The translations under genes and the position numbers were made by a program. A stretch of 64,000 bases of DNA from Paulownia fortunei (lineage: Eukaryota > Streptophyta > Magnoliopsida > Lamiales > Paulowniaceae), in the NCBI GenBank assembly GCA_019321725.1, contig CM033107.1, forward strand, positions 12,391,445 to 12,455,444, written 5' to 3'. The notes beneath the pieces were generated by a model, which was not told the origin of the DNA, did not search any database, and saw only the letters and a program-made list of their open reading frames with translations. Below, in pieces: positions 47,399-60,063 of the stretch; within the stretch, counting starts at the first letter, position 1, and each line of letters starts with the position of its first letter.

Positions 47399-49540
47399 AC
47401 TACGCCAAACTTACCATGTGCTTGTCCTCAAGCAAAATTGAAATCAAACTAAATGTATGCTCATAATTCAATCATAAATTGTTCAACTTGATCAGAAAAC
47501 ATATTGAACAAAAGTCTAATGTTTGTCATAAAGCTAATCAACTAATACTACAAAACTTGTGCATGAATTCCAAATGTTTGTGTAGTGTCAAGTTTAAGCT
47601 TCATGCATGCATTTTCGATGTGAATTATACAACTATTGACTTTCATGATCTAAGCAAAGAAATTCTAGGTATTCCATAGGTTCGTTCTTCATACACCTTC
47701 TCGACTACTATAGACACTAGCAATCTTAAATCAAAAGGACATCAATAAGCTTCTAACGTAAGGCCTAGGTATTGGCTTACAAAGAAAGGGTAAGGATAAA
47801 CAACGTTGGAAAACATAAAGTGTCACACACAGAATTTCACTATCCTCATTTCTTTTCACTTTCTCAATTCTCTTTCTTTTTTCTTTTGGAATCCACACTT
47901 TTCTTTTCTTCTCTTTTTTGCTTCATTTTTTCTTCTTCCTCTTTTTCTTTTCTTTTTTTCCTTTTTTCATGAATCCCATTGCTTCATTTCTTGTTCTTTT
48001 GCTTTCACAACTCTATACTTGTTTCTTTTCATTTTCATAGGCTTTAAAGAATTCTATTAACATCATTCTTGCTTATGCACCCGAATGTATTCACTTCCAT
48101 ACCCAAAATGTTTTCACATGGCCCATATACAAAATCGCACACAATATGTCACACTAAGCTCTCTTAGGGACAATTAATGGTTTTTTGGGCTAGAAAGGTT
48201 AGGTATAATGAGCTACAAGAAACGAAGTTCAATGGTGGTTATTCATATGCATTGCATATGCCATTCTTTGAAAAAGCTGCAAAATGGGTAACTAGTGATA
48301 ATGATGATGGTAGGCTTAAAAGGCACAAAAGAGTCAAAGATAGCTTAAATTATTTTCAAGTTTGCTAGTTATCTAGGATTTTGTCTCAAAGAGTAATCAA
48401 GTTTAGAACACTTCATAATGACCAGAAAGACTCATTAGAAGCAAAATTCAACACCAAGTAACACGCAATTCACAAAATTTCAACACAACGTGCGCAACAA
48501 AAATTTGTCAATCATGACAAAGATAACTACACACAAGAATCGCCGTGTTACAAGATTAGCAATCTTATTTTCCTATAGAATTTGTACAATATCCATTAAG
48601 TTTTATCATAGACTATCGATAGTCGAGATAAATCAATCAATCTCAGACATGAATCTACTCAAGTTTGTCAACAAAAAACATGCTTGCTCTCTAACTTTCA
48701 TCACATAATATATGTAATTCACATACAATTCTTCAACAAACATTTTTCACAAAACATAATTCCCACCCCTAAACGTAACTTAAACATTATCCAAAATGTT
48801 TACAACAAGAAAAAACATAGCAAAAAAGAACTATTCCCTCTCAATTAGATGTGCATCCACAGACATGCATCCTTTGGAGTATAATAAGAGTCTACACATC
48901 ACCAAGGAAGAAAACTTACAAACAAGAAAAGGGAAAATGAAAGAATACGGGCGAAAGCAACGAAAGTGAAAACAAAAACATAAATAAAGCAACACAATAG
49001 CTAAACAAAAGAAAGCTAAACATGCCTAAATTTAGAAAGGGAACATACTATAAAAGCAAACTAAAAAATTATTCAAAAGCAAGGGAAAAGGCCCTTGGGT
49101 TGCCTCTCAAGAAGCACTTGTATTATAGTCGTCAGCCCGGCTTTATTACCTCTTCTTGGGAAAAAATAAGATGTAATTTAGATATCCAACGGCCATTGCA
49201 TCCTCTTAAGGATTGCTTGGATCGGCGTTGATCACCCCGTATTAAGGAGTTTAAATTTCTCCACATGGGTCTATCCTTGCATGGTTGATCGTAACCTTGG
49301 TCTTAGCTTGCCCAAAAATTTTGATTTCTCTTAAATATGCCTCTTAAAGGGTAATTTGGTGTTAAAAGTGTGCAAGGGCAGCCACCAAACTTTCATCCTC
49401 TATCTCTCCTCCTTTTAAATTTTAAAAACGTTCTTCCAATTCTGTCCCTATCCTATTTTTCTGCACATGCTCAATAATAAAGGGATCAAAAGCATCTAAA
49501 TTGATTAGACTTAGGCTTTTCCACCCAACAATTCAAACCC
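47399..49540 (-). mobile_element. Athila-like 3' non-coding region
   Basis: This is non-coding on both strands. It begins with the CTTGTCCTCAAGCAA box common just inside the 3' LTR of such elements, has a long pyrimidine-rich stretch at 47840-48000 (purine-rich on the element's own strand) and ends with a GGGTTGCCTCTCAAGAAGC box (about 49100) followed by a GTCGTCAGCCCGGC stretch, text that I associate with untranslated parts of plant Athila/Tat elements. Open frames at 47772-47972, 47806-48060 and 49022-49231 are composition artefacts or shadows. Confidence 0.55.
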
Positions 49541-49730
49541 TTAAATTTATGTAAATTAACATGTCCTTTATTTCATTTTCTTTTAAGTTCACAATGTATG
49601 CATCAATTTTTTCCTCGATCTTAGTTTGTTGCAAAAAGTCAATGGATAACGGGTCATGGGCATCAATTTCATCACAAAAGTTCTTATTTGTCGGACACTT
49701 TATGGCTTTGGAAACATTTGAGGTCACTAG
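49370..49730 (-). pseudogene. Athila-like pol linker fragment
   Basis: The minus strand reads KAIKCPTNKNFCDEIDAHDPL, then IEEKIDAYIVNLKE, a stop, and on into GWKSLSLINLDAFDP and ELEER. Acidic text of this kind lies between protease and RT in Athila polyproteins. RT and integrase are absent, so a large internal deletion joins it to the 3' non-coding region. It is cut at 49730 by the copia LTR, with flank ACTAG. Confidence 0.45.
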
Positions 49731-52038
49731 TGTTGGGTTCGCTATACATGTAGGGGCATGCGCAACAAAAAATTTAAAATTTTATAAAACTTAAATTTAT
49801 TAAATTAATTTATTTCCTAGATTCGAAAGTGAATCTAACAATCGTGCGTATTCAGGTGAAAATATAAATAAATATAAAAAATTCGGATTATACCTTTCAA
49901 GCACTCCGATTGATGTAGGGAATGAAGCAATCAATCGCTATATTCCTTGCCTATTAGAACTTGCAAGGATCCATGTGTCTCCCCTCTATTAGATCCACAA
50001 TACGAAAAACAACACCGATTAAAAGAATTCGCTAGCATTCTTAAAATACTTTTCTGTTCTAGATCCGGTGTAATGTTTGCCCTTTAATCCAATAGATGGA
50101 TCAAGAACAACCTTTCAAGAACAATAAAGATTAATTCTTTAAGTTCTTGAAATTTTGAAGTGAAGAGAATATCAAGAATTTTTTTAAAGAACAAAACAAT
50201 AAAGATTTTCAAGAAAACAACTTTAATTTTCTTTTCTTTTTCTTGGAGAGAAAAATAGAAGACAAAACAAAATAATTTTCCTAAAAAACTCTATGCATTT
50301 TTCGGCCCTCCCTATGTATACAGGGGCCGAAAATTCTTTCCCTCTCCAACTCTTGGAGAGTTTATTAATTTTGAACCACTTCAAAGTTTAATTTTGGTAG
50401 GATTCTAAATCTTCCAACAATTCTTCTTTTTATCTCTCCAATGTATATGGACTATTTAAAACTACATTAGTCATCAAGAATAATTTGTATACATTCTTGA
50501 TATTAATTTGAACTCTTTAAATAATATCAAGATAGATATATATCAAATATATATATCAAAAATATAATTATATAAAATAAACACCTAATGGCTGATTTTT
50601 GTCTCATAAAAATTGGTCATATTATATTTAATTATATAAATATATTAATTAAATAAATCATATTTATTTTAATTATCTACTTCATCTTCTAGTGGGGTTC
50701 TTAAGTGATCCATTTTAATTTTTAGATTTCTTAAAAAAATCCAAGAATCAATCCAATTTATTTAAATCCATATTAAGCAATCCAATTAATTAATTATAAT
50801 TTTACTCTAATTGGGCTTCATAATCAAATTACGTCCAATTCAATAATCAAATTATTTAATTGAATAATTTAATTCAACCACTAAATTAAATAGAACACCT
50901 AATTAATTAATTAATCATTATTAACTAATTAATTTCCAACCATTGGAAAAATCCTAAAATAGAAATGTTACCTTCCAAAAATATGTGTGACCCTTTTAGA
51001 TTCACTACTAAACTAGTAATGGGCTTACAACATTTGCAACATATGAATAACAATTATTTAGATTACTTAATCTAATTAATTAAACCATTTGGAATTAACT
51101 CCTTAATTCTAAGAACCTCACTATCCATGAAAACACCTAGCAAGTAATGACAAACTAGTCTTAGGTGAAATAACGAGTAAACTTATGTCAGTTGTGAGTA
51201 CCATACACGTATGGTCCTTTCGACAGCTAATATTTTGATTGAATCTAGGATATGGATTATAAATCAAAACCCTAAATAATTTAATAACGGTGATTCCATT
51301 TCAAGTTCCAATGATTCCTGATGAATCAAGATTCATCTTGTTTTGGCTAAGGTTTTTGAATCATGAACTAAGAAAATACAAAAGATTCCCTTGTTAAAAT
51401 AAAAAACAAGTATCAAATTCTATGTTGGCCACTGACAAACCTCCACGCACACTAGTGCAACACCCAACATACCCCCTTTATAATTGTCAAGCAATCAGAA
51501 GTATATCAAAGTGCTACAGGATGCACATAAGGTTACTATCTTGCCTCAAGTCCGAGGACTAGCCGTGTACTATCGCAATACATAAATTTTTATTTCGACA
51601 GGCAAAGCCTCCAACTAAGAATTTCCTACGGGCTATGTTCAGTGTACTTGTTTTCTAATAAATACCCATATACATGCACTTAAATCTCTATGTTAATGCC
51701 AATGGAATGCAACATCATCGTCTTACAACCAAGCATCATATGCACAAGTCTTACTGGCCTATTTGATATCCCATCTAAAAAAACAATCCTCGACTCAAAA
51801 CTTATTTAAGACCAAACCCTTAGAGGCATGTTCCATGATCGACATCATATGTACGACCATGCCTCGTAGCCAAATTTGGTCTAAGAATTTTATCTAATGT
51901 GCAAAAAAAAAATAAAAATACAACACATAAGATAAAGAAAATATCTTTTATTAATATGATTCCCAATAAGATTGTCTTACAAAAAACAAAGTATAAAACA
52001 CCTAAACTAATTGGGACACTGTGCATCCTACTCTAATA
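49731..52038 (-). repeat. Copia 3' LTR, complete, minus orientation
   Basis: The plus strand runs from TGTTGGGTTCGCTATACATG (LTR 3' end) to ACTCTAATA (LTR 5' end, where TG has become TA); length is about 2308 bp. It matches 44442-46494 closely and 39030-41182 more distantly. The adjoining CTCCCACTTATCGTAG (52040-52055) is the complement of the polypurine tract GATAAGTGGGAG. Confidence 0.85.
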
Positions 52039-52039
52039 A

Positions 52040-54950
52040 TCTCCCACTTATCGTAGCTCTAATTGCCCATATATCTAAGACCTATCTTCTCAAGATGTCT
52101 ATCGAATAGCTTTTCTGCTAAGGGCTTAATAAGTGGGACTGATACATTTTTTGCGGAGACAACTCGATCCACAATGACGTCACCTCTACCAATAATCTCT
52201 ATGATCGAGTGATATCGTCTCAAAATATACTTAGATTTTTGATGAGATCTTGACTTCTTTGCTTGCACAATGACTCCATTTTTATCATAGTAAATCATAA
52301 CTGGATCAACAATGGATAGAACTATATCCAACCTTTGAATGAAGTTTCTTATCTAAACACCTTTTTTGCTACATCTAATGCAATAATATATTCAGCTTCA
52401 GTGGTTGAGTCTGTAGTCGTTTCTTGCTTGGAACTTTTCCAACTGACTGCACTACCATTTAAGAAGTATATCCCTTCAGTTTTAGTTCTCCATTATTGTA
52501 TATCAAAAAGATATCCTTAGTCTTTCTTAAGTACTTGAGGATCATCTTAACGGATTTACAGTGTTCTTCTCCTGGATTGGATTGATATATACTTGTGACA
52601 CTCAGAGCACGTGCGACATCAGGTCTTGTACACAACATTACATATATTATGCTCCCTATTGCGGAAGCATAAGGTATACGAGTCATTATTTCTCTCTCTT
52701 CAGGTGTTTTGGGAGATATAGCCTTAGAAAGTAAAACTTCATGACTCATTAGCGAGAATCCTCATTTGGATTCCTCCATGCTAAACCTTTTTAGTACTTT
52801 GTCTATGTACATAAACTGGGATAGTCCGATCATCCCTCTGAATCAATCTCTATAGATCTTTATCCTAGGATAAAATATGCATCTCCTAAGTCCTTCATGG
52901 AAAACTGATTAGACAACCAAGTTCTCGTTGATTACAACATCCTTACATCATTCCCAATGAGTAAGATATTATCAACATAGAACATAACAAACAGAACTGC
53001 ACTCCCACCAACCTTCTTGTAAACACATAGTTCATACGGATTCTTATGAAAATTAAACATTTTGATTATTTCATCAACTCCTTGAAGTTTGTTTGAGTCA
53101 TTAAATAGATCTCTAGAGCTTGCAAATATTTTGCTCACTCCCACTAAATATGAATCCTTTTGGCTACTTTATATAGATCTCTTTCTTAATATTTCCATTA
53201 AGAAAAGTGGTCTTCACATCTATTTGTCATATCTCATAATCATAATATACGGACATGGCTAGCAAAATCCGAATGGATTTAAGCATCACCACTCGTGAAA
53301 AAGTTTTCTCATAATCCATATGTTATTTCTAAGTATTACCTTTTGTAACCATACGTGCTTTATAGGTTGCTACCGTTCTATCTATTCCGAACTTCTGCTT
53401 GTAGACCTCTTTGTAGCCAATGGGAATAATTCTCTGTGGTGGGTCCACCAAGGTCCATACTTTGTTGGAGTATAAAGAATCTGTCTCGGATTGCATGGCT
53501 TCTTGCCACTTCTCTGAGTTGATGTTAGACATCGCCTCTCATTAGCTTCTTGGATCATAATCTAAGGGGAGTCCCTCTTCTTTGTTCTCCAATAAATGTT
53601 TGCCTTGCTCCATTTGTCCAACAAATGGAGATTTGGTCATCTTTTCAAGATCCACATGTTAACAGTTCTTGCTCGTTCTTTAGATCATGCAATTGTGCCA
53701 ACTTGTTAATTATTTTCTCAAAAATATGCCCTAATCTTACTTGTCATAGGCTCATGGAAATATGATTATCTAATTTTTTTTATTTTTTTGAATTATGAAA
53801 ATGGAGTTATGGGGAGTAACAGTATATAAATAATTCATCAAGAAAATCAAATAGATAAAATTAGGATGTTTGAAAATGGAACAATTTTCATTCTCCATGA
53901 TAAATCTAAAACCTTCTTTATCACAATAGCTGGAACAAAAAGATAATTGCTTAAAACTATTACAGAACCATTCTCAAAAGCTAGATTAACGGTGACTATA
54001 GATAATGCAACAACTCTTGCTCCATTTCCTTTATGTCATCATCTGCAAATCATTGCAGATATGTGAGCCACAATCGGTATCCAATACCCAAGAAGCATTG
54101 TTAACAGATAATTTAACTTCAATAAAATATATACATGAACTCTTCAGGCTTGCAAGATGCTCCTTGCAGTTCCTCTTTCAATACCTTGGTTTGCCACAGT
54201 AATGGTACTTTTCATTGGCTTGAGAAGAAATCTTCTTGACACCACCCTTCACTTTAGCTTGTTGGGTTTGGAGGAACCTTTTCCTTTCTTCTTTCCGCTC
54301 TTAGGCCTTTTAGCCTTTGATCCGGAAGAAGATCTAATAAGCAATACTAACTTGTTCTTTTTCATGGTGGACTCAGCTATCTTTACATGTTCACAAGCTC
54401 AAGAAGACTAGTCTCCATGTTGTGCATGTTAAAGTTGACAACAAAAGTGTCAAATGAGAGAGGCAAAGAATACAGCAGAAGTCCGTATAGACTTTGTTCT
54501 CCATAACAACTCAAATAGATTCTAGCCTTTCAGTGAGAGCTATTATCTGCAATCCATGGTCATAGACTGAAGAGCCCTCAGTTATACAACATCTAAAAAG
54601 CTCCTTTTCAGATCTGATATATTATCTGCCGAGTACATTCACCATATAACTCTTGTAGGTGAAGGAGGATCCCATAAGTAGTATTTTGATCATTTGACAT
54701 CGATGCTAACATATAGCATCGAGTATGTAGATTGTCATCAACATGACATAGGTAATCTGCATAAGCCTCTCAAGCAATATCCTCTAGTGGAACCTAAGAA
54801 GGCGTGGCATTGAGGACATATGCCCTCTTCTCAGATTGAATGACTATCTTAAGGTTTCTTTTTCAATCGACAAAGTTTGCTCTAGTTAATTTATTTTGTT
54901 TAGTGATTGTTGTAAGTGGATTCTTCACCATTAGAGTAGAAAAATCTACA
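52040..54950 (-). pseudogene. Ty1/copia gag-pol relic, integrase deleted
   Basis: Reading on the minus strand from about 54950: gag (54945-54170) with a lysine-rich tail and a damaged zinc knuckle (YCGKPRY, stop, KRNC at about 54198-54166); protease at about 54110-53900 with WVLDTDCGSHIC, close to the usual DTGCGSHIC; GAG-pre-integrase at about 53860-53770 (YTVTPHNS); only a trace of integrase (KMTKSPFVGQMEQ, 53660); then RT from 53530 (SEKWQEAMQSE, AMLKSIRILLA-like text, VMFYVDNILLIGND at 52970 where Y-V-D-D is Y-V-D-N) and RNase H at 52760-52050 (YASAIGSIIYVMLCTRPDVA, DSTTEAEYI, EIIGRGDVIVDRV, LEKIGLRYMG). A deletion of about 1 kb took the integrase core. This is the most complete copia gag-pol order in the window. 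Confidence 0.9.
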
Positions 54951-54989
54951 AAACATGCATGAAACAGAAAATAAGTAAACTATGGAAAA

Positions 54990-56248
54990 ACATATTCATT
55001 TAATATAAGGCCTTTAATACTTAATGTCTCCCACTATTTTTTTTGAATTCCATCATCCCTAATGGAAGTTTAGGAAATCGAATTTCCTAGTGGGCTTGAG
55101 GTCTACTGAAAGTATTTCACACCCTAATTTTATGAGCCCATGAAATATTTCTATCGATAGTCAATTTTTTGACGATTGTATCACTATACAACCCTCAAGT
55201 TTGTTTTGCCTGACCTCTTCCCATATACCCTAATTTTATGAGCCTATATGGTACTAGTGTTAAACAACACCCATCAAATAATCATGTAGATGGAGCATCA
55301 AGATGTCCCATGACTCATGGTAAACAAATAACGATTCCATCCCACAAGCATCTCTATGCTTGTTAGAGATCACAGCTTTCCAACATAAGACTAACCCACG
55401 ACTCATAGCCAGTGATCAAGTACGGTAGCAGTCATCATGTCTCTACCTTTGATGGTAGGCATGGAATGAAAGGTCCCACTTAACTTATCCATTTTTGTTT
55501 GAAATTAAATTTTATTAAAAATTCTTTCACTTAATTTTGTAAATTAAGTGGGGATTAATTTCATCCAAGACCTCATTATTATTAAAATGCATGGCATCAT
55601 AATATCATTGCGTAAGCATAAAAGTATTAAATAAATTCCTAAACATGTATTTAATACATACTTAAATAAATAGATGATCATGAACTAGTCCTATGTGGTC
55701 CATTTGAGCCAAAAATGAACCTAAGGTCACTTTAAGGGTAATAAAATAGAATAAAATATATTCTATTACATAATTGTATTCCATACAATCATGGACCTTC
55801 ATTGGAACCTCCTTCTTGATTCTTCTTTGTCTTCCAAAGAAAAAGAAAAACCTCACCACCTATTCTACTCTCTTTGCAAAAAAAATTTTTTTTTTTAAAT
55901 AGATGGAATAAGAGGTTCGCAGACCCCATTTTAAAACCTAAAAACATTAATTAAAACTAATCATATTGGTCCAATTGCTCATGATCATCCCATACATGCT
56001 TATAATAAACATCATATGCTATTATCAAAATATGTAAATATACCAAGTTGTTTAATGCAATTTTTGACCAAGGATAATTTTTAATTACTTGAAAACTAAT
56101 TTTTCTTTGAATTTTTTCATAAATTATTAAAATTAACAATTAATTTTAAAATTCCAGAAAATCAAAATAAAATGGACCCAAAAAATGGCGCAACAAATGG
56201 CACAACTATTGCCAGTGCGCGCGTGCACCAACGCTCTGTTGCCCGTCA
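54990..56248 (-). mobile_element. Copia leader, minus orientation
   Basis: Non-coding sequence upstream of gag in the minus-strand copia. It matches, inverted, 9711-10950. The PBS-proximal end (56190-56248) contains the GTGCGCGCGTGCACCAACGC GC-rich patch. The PBS itself and the LTR end are deleted; the leader joins a partial LTR at about 56248. Confidence 0.78.
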
Positions 56249-56724
56249 TGTGAGATTCCCTTATTAAATAAGAGACAAGTGTCAAATTTTATGTTGGGCA
56301 CTGACAAACCTCCATGCACACCAGTGCAACATCCAACATACCTCCTTTATGATTGTCATGCAATTAGAAAATATATCAAAATGCTGCAGAATACACACAA
56401 GGCTACCATTGTGCCTTAAGTTCGAGTACTAGCCATGCATTATTGCAATATAAAAATTCTTATTTCGATAGGCAAAGTCTCAAATTAAGAATTTTCTGCG
56501 GGCTATATTTAGTGTACTTGTTCTCTAGCAAGCACCCACATACATGCAATTATGTTTATATGGTAATGCTAATGGAATGCGACATCCTCGTTTTACGAGC
56601 TTGCATTATATGCGCGAGTCTTACTAGGCTATTTGATATTCTGTCTCAAAAGAAAACCCTCAAACTGGAAATTATCTAAGACCAAAGCCTTAGAGGTATG
56701 TTCCATGATCACCATCATATGCGT
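56248..56724 (-). repeat. Partial copia 5' LTR, minus orientation
   Basis: The segment matches 51375-51850 in the LTR 49731-52038 (GTTGGGCACTGACAAACCTCCATGCACACCAGTG-type text, the TTCGATAGGCAAAG box, CTTACTAGGCTATTTGATAT). It lacks the LTR 3' end on the left and its first 190 bp on the right, where an Athila LTR begins at 56725. Confidence 0.8.
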
Positions 56725-57971
56725 TGCTACAACTTTAAGGTTGTAAACTTAAGTATAGGTTATGGGATCAAGTATTTATGAATAACTTTAACGACAACAC
56801 TTATTTATGGGATCAAGCATTTATGAACACTTTTTTCAATAATAAATCAAGGTTTCACATTAGTAGTTGGTGTGGTAAAACCGTACAATAAGATAGATGA
56901 ACATAAGTATTTATTGTGCCATTGGAGATCAAAACTCAAAATAATAATACAACATACTTAAATATTTTCTATCCTTATAACCATTCATCTTCCTCCATCA
57001 AAAGGTTCACCCTTTTTCCTCAGCAAAAGAAATAATAAAAGTAGGAAAGACTAAAAATAGAAGAGAAACTAGAAAATGCGTTTCTATTACTATTAGAAAA
57101 TTTACATTACCAGAAAACATACATACTAGAAAACTTAGCTTAAAAAAACCTTTTACCCCTCCCCTCCTCTTACGAGCTTAATACATGGTCTATTTATTAT
57201 ACTTGGAGTATGCTAGAGACCAAACAAATAATAGAGGAGTTAATCAAGTGGTATGCTAGTTGCCAAGAGTTGGTAAGTTGTTACACCAAATCCACAAAAT
57301 TCTCACCTACCCGATTGAATTACGTTTTCAGGTCAGATACAACCAACTTTTGATAATGAATAAAGAACAAAAATTTTAGATCCTTTGGTGCTGATATATT
57401 TTCATATATCATGTGTCAAATTTGGCTGTTAGATGGGGGTGATATGGTCAAATTACCAAATCATGTCCAAGAGTCGTCCTTTAACAGCAACAACACTTTA
57501 TAACTTATATTTTTACCATTTTGACACATTTTCTCACCATATTGTCTGCATAAACTTATCCAAATATCAGTCCAACATAAATTTGTGCCTAAGAGATATG
57601 ACCCAATTGGTCAAATAAGTCAATATTAGGCTGAACTTTAATCTGAATTTTGGTGATCCATTTTGTACAAGCACTTGGACAAACTTTCTGCTATAATCAA
57701 AACTTAATTAGGCTGAGCTTTCAACATAAAAGTTGTAGTTCTATCTCTTATCTTTCAAATAAAGTAATATTTAGGTCCATACGTCTTTTGATCATGAAGT
57801 TATGCTCAAAATACAAAAACTGCACAAGTTTGGAAATATGCTTCTTTTGATCTTTTTATATTCATTGATTTTCTAACAGAAAACATTAATAAAATAATAA
57901 TATTAACAAGAATAAAGCAAGAAAATTATAAAGAATTTGATACAAAAATATATCAAAATATGCACTTATCA
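56725..57971 (-). repeat. Athila 3' LTR with polypurine tract
   Basis: This 1247-bp copy of the LTR at 12968-14510 reads in its own orientation from TGATAAGTGCATATTTTG to GTTGTAGCA. The bases to its right are AATTCCCCC, complement of GGGGGAATT, the polypurine tract expected directly before an Athila 3' LTR. It is about 300 bp shorter than the other copy; the region after the TGTAGCA end has a small internal rearrangement in which GGGATCAAG occurs twice (56764 and 56810). It interrupts a copia LTR. Confidence 0.88.
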
Positions 57972-58274
57972 AATTCCCCCACACTTAACCTAAACTAATC
58001 CACTTTAATAAGAAATCACGATTGTATTTTGCATATGCAACAAGTCTTTAAATCCATAGGTGGCCCATAGAGGATGAGTAATAGCCTCATGAGGGTTTCT
58101 AGCGGTGATACCCACAAACAACTATGATAACTATATTCCAGCTATTATTCTTAGGAAGTAACAAAGTAATATAGAAATGAAATCAAACAAGTGTTGAGTT
58201 TAACTCTTAGTCATTTAAAAGTCAGTACATTTCTATAATAAGCATACTCAAGTTTGTGTGTGGATAGTTAATGT
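57972..58274 (-). mobile_element. Athila internal non-coding sequence next to the polypurine tract
   Basis: From the polypurine tract to the gap nothing coding is visible. A CATAGGTGGCCCATAGAGGATGAG stretch (58055 on) and a TGAGGGTTTCTAGCGGTGATA stretch are moderately GC-rich compared with the surroundings but have no recognised function. The gap prevents linking it to the pol fragment on the other side, which lies on the opposite strand. Confidence 0.5.
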
Positions 58275-58374
58275 NNNNNNNNNNNNNNNNNNNNNNNNNN
58301 NNNNNNNNNNNNNNNNNNNNNNNNNNNNNNNNNNNNNNNNNNNNNNNNNNNNNNNNNNNNNNNNNNNNNNNNNN
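58275..58374. other. Assembly gap (100 N)
   Basis: The run is exactly 100 N, a placeholder. The Athila LTR to its left reads minus and the Athila pol to its right reads plus, so an inversion, two elements or a scaffolding join are all possible. Confidence 0.98.
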
Positions 58375-60063
58375 TTTAACAAATATTTTAGTATAATATC
58401 TAAACCTTTGTGTAATCTTCTAATAAAAGACACTATTTTTAATAGACTGAAAATTGTGAAAATGCTTTTGTTAAGTTTAAAAGTATGCTTACATCTGCTC
58501 CAATTATGCAGCCTTCAGATTGAACTTTACCTTTTGAAATAATGTGTGATGATAGTGATTATGTTGGTGGAGCTGTCTTGGGACAAAGAAAAGATACGAA
58601 ACCATATGTTATTTACTATGCAAGTAAAAAGATTCCAAACCCACACTGATTAGGTGGATTCTCTTACTCTAAGAATTTAATATTACGATTTGAGATAAGA
58701 AAGGAGTAGAGAATGTGGTGGCTGATCAATTGTCGAGACTTGTTTGTGATGACTCATTTCAAACCACACCTATTAATGACACTTTTCCTGATAAACAACT
58801 ATTTAATGTTTCTATTTTACCTTGGTTTGCTCACATTGTTAATTTTCTTGTGATAGGAAAGATGTCATCGCATTGGAACTTTCAAGATAAAAAAAGTTTT
58901 TAACTGAGGTGAAAAACTTTTATTGGGATGATCCATACCTATTCAAATATTGTTTGGATCAAATCTACCAAAGATGTGTGCCTAACAATGAGATAGGTAA
59001 TATTGTCAAATTTTATCATTCAAAAGCATGTGGTAGTCACTTTTCAGCAAAGAAAACTATAGCAAAAATCTTGCAATATGGATTTTATTGAGCAACTCTG
59101 TTCAAAGACACTTATACTTTTTACAAAAGTTGTGAAAATTGTCAAAAGTTAGGGTCCCTTTCAAAGTGAAATATGATGCCCCTACACCCTATCCTAGTGA
59201 TTGAAATCTTTGACTGTTGGGGTATTAATTTTATGGGACTATTTTCATTATAATTTTGGTTTTCTTTACATATTGGTTGCCATATATTATATTTCAAAAT
59301 AGATCGAGTCAGTTCCTTGTCTAAACAATGATCACAAAATAGTAATAAAATTTTAAAAAAAAATATTTTAAGTCAATCTGAAATTCCTCGATCTATTATC
59401 AATGATGGGGGAAAATATTTTTGTAATAAAATTTTTAGAACTTTAATGAGGAAATATACAATCATACATAAAGTTGTAATCCCTTATCACCCGCAAATAA
59501 ATGGACAAGTTGAACTTGCACATAAGGAGATAAAACAAATTTTGGAAAAAACAGTTAACCCAAATCATAAAGATTGCTCTGTTAGACTTACCGATACACT
59601 TTGAACGTATAGAACTGCTTTCAAAACATCATTAGACATGTCTCTTTATAGGATACTTTATGAAAAACATTGTCATTTACCTGTTAAACTTGAACATAAA
59701 GCTTATTGGGCAACCAAAATGTTTAACTTCAATCTTGATAAAGTTTCAAAATTGCACAAATAGCAAATCAATGAATTTCAAGAACTGAAAAATGATGCAT
59801 ATGATAACTCTAAAATTTATAAAGTAAGAATCAAAGATTTTCATAATAATAAAATTTCAAGAAAAATATTTGAGGTTGGTCTAAAGGTTTTGCTTTATAA
59901 TTATCAATTGTATTTATTTTCTAGAAAATTGAGATCAAAGTGGAGTGGTCCTTTTGTTGTAAAAAATATATATCCTTATGGAGTGATTGACATTGAGAAT
60001 CCTAAAAATGGTAACATATTCAAAGTAAATAGACAAAAAATTAAACCATTTCTAAAAAATTAA
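58375..60063 (+). pseudogene. Athila-type gypsy RNase H and integrase relic
   Basis: The fragment starts in the RT/RNase H connection (SKPLCNLLIKD), then RNase H with FEIMCDDSDYVGGAVLGQRKD at 58530-58600 (the DAS position reads DDS). A deletion follows, then VVADQLSRL at 58715. The integrase zinc region is readable: FYHSKACGSHFSAKKT and SCENCQKLG (59010-59150). The catalytic core has GINFMG (first Asp is Asn), INDGGKYFCN (second Asp kept) and NGQVELAHKEIK (Glu kept) at about 59220-59535. The C-terminal LRSKWSGPFVV and the final FKVNRQKIKPFL end at a stop at 60061-60063. This wording is typical of Athila. It carries about six stops and a few frameshifts but is better preserved than the Athila gag on the left side of the window. 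Confidence 0.9.

Noticed and set aside
47772..48060. Phe/Ser-rich hydrophobic frames resembling membrane proteins
   Set aside because: They are the direct translation of a CTT/TTC pyrimidine tract.
49022..49231. 69-aa basic plus-strand frame
   Set aside because: It lies antisense within the 3' non-coding part of a minus-strand Athila-like element and contains conserved untranslated text.
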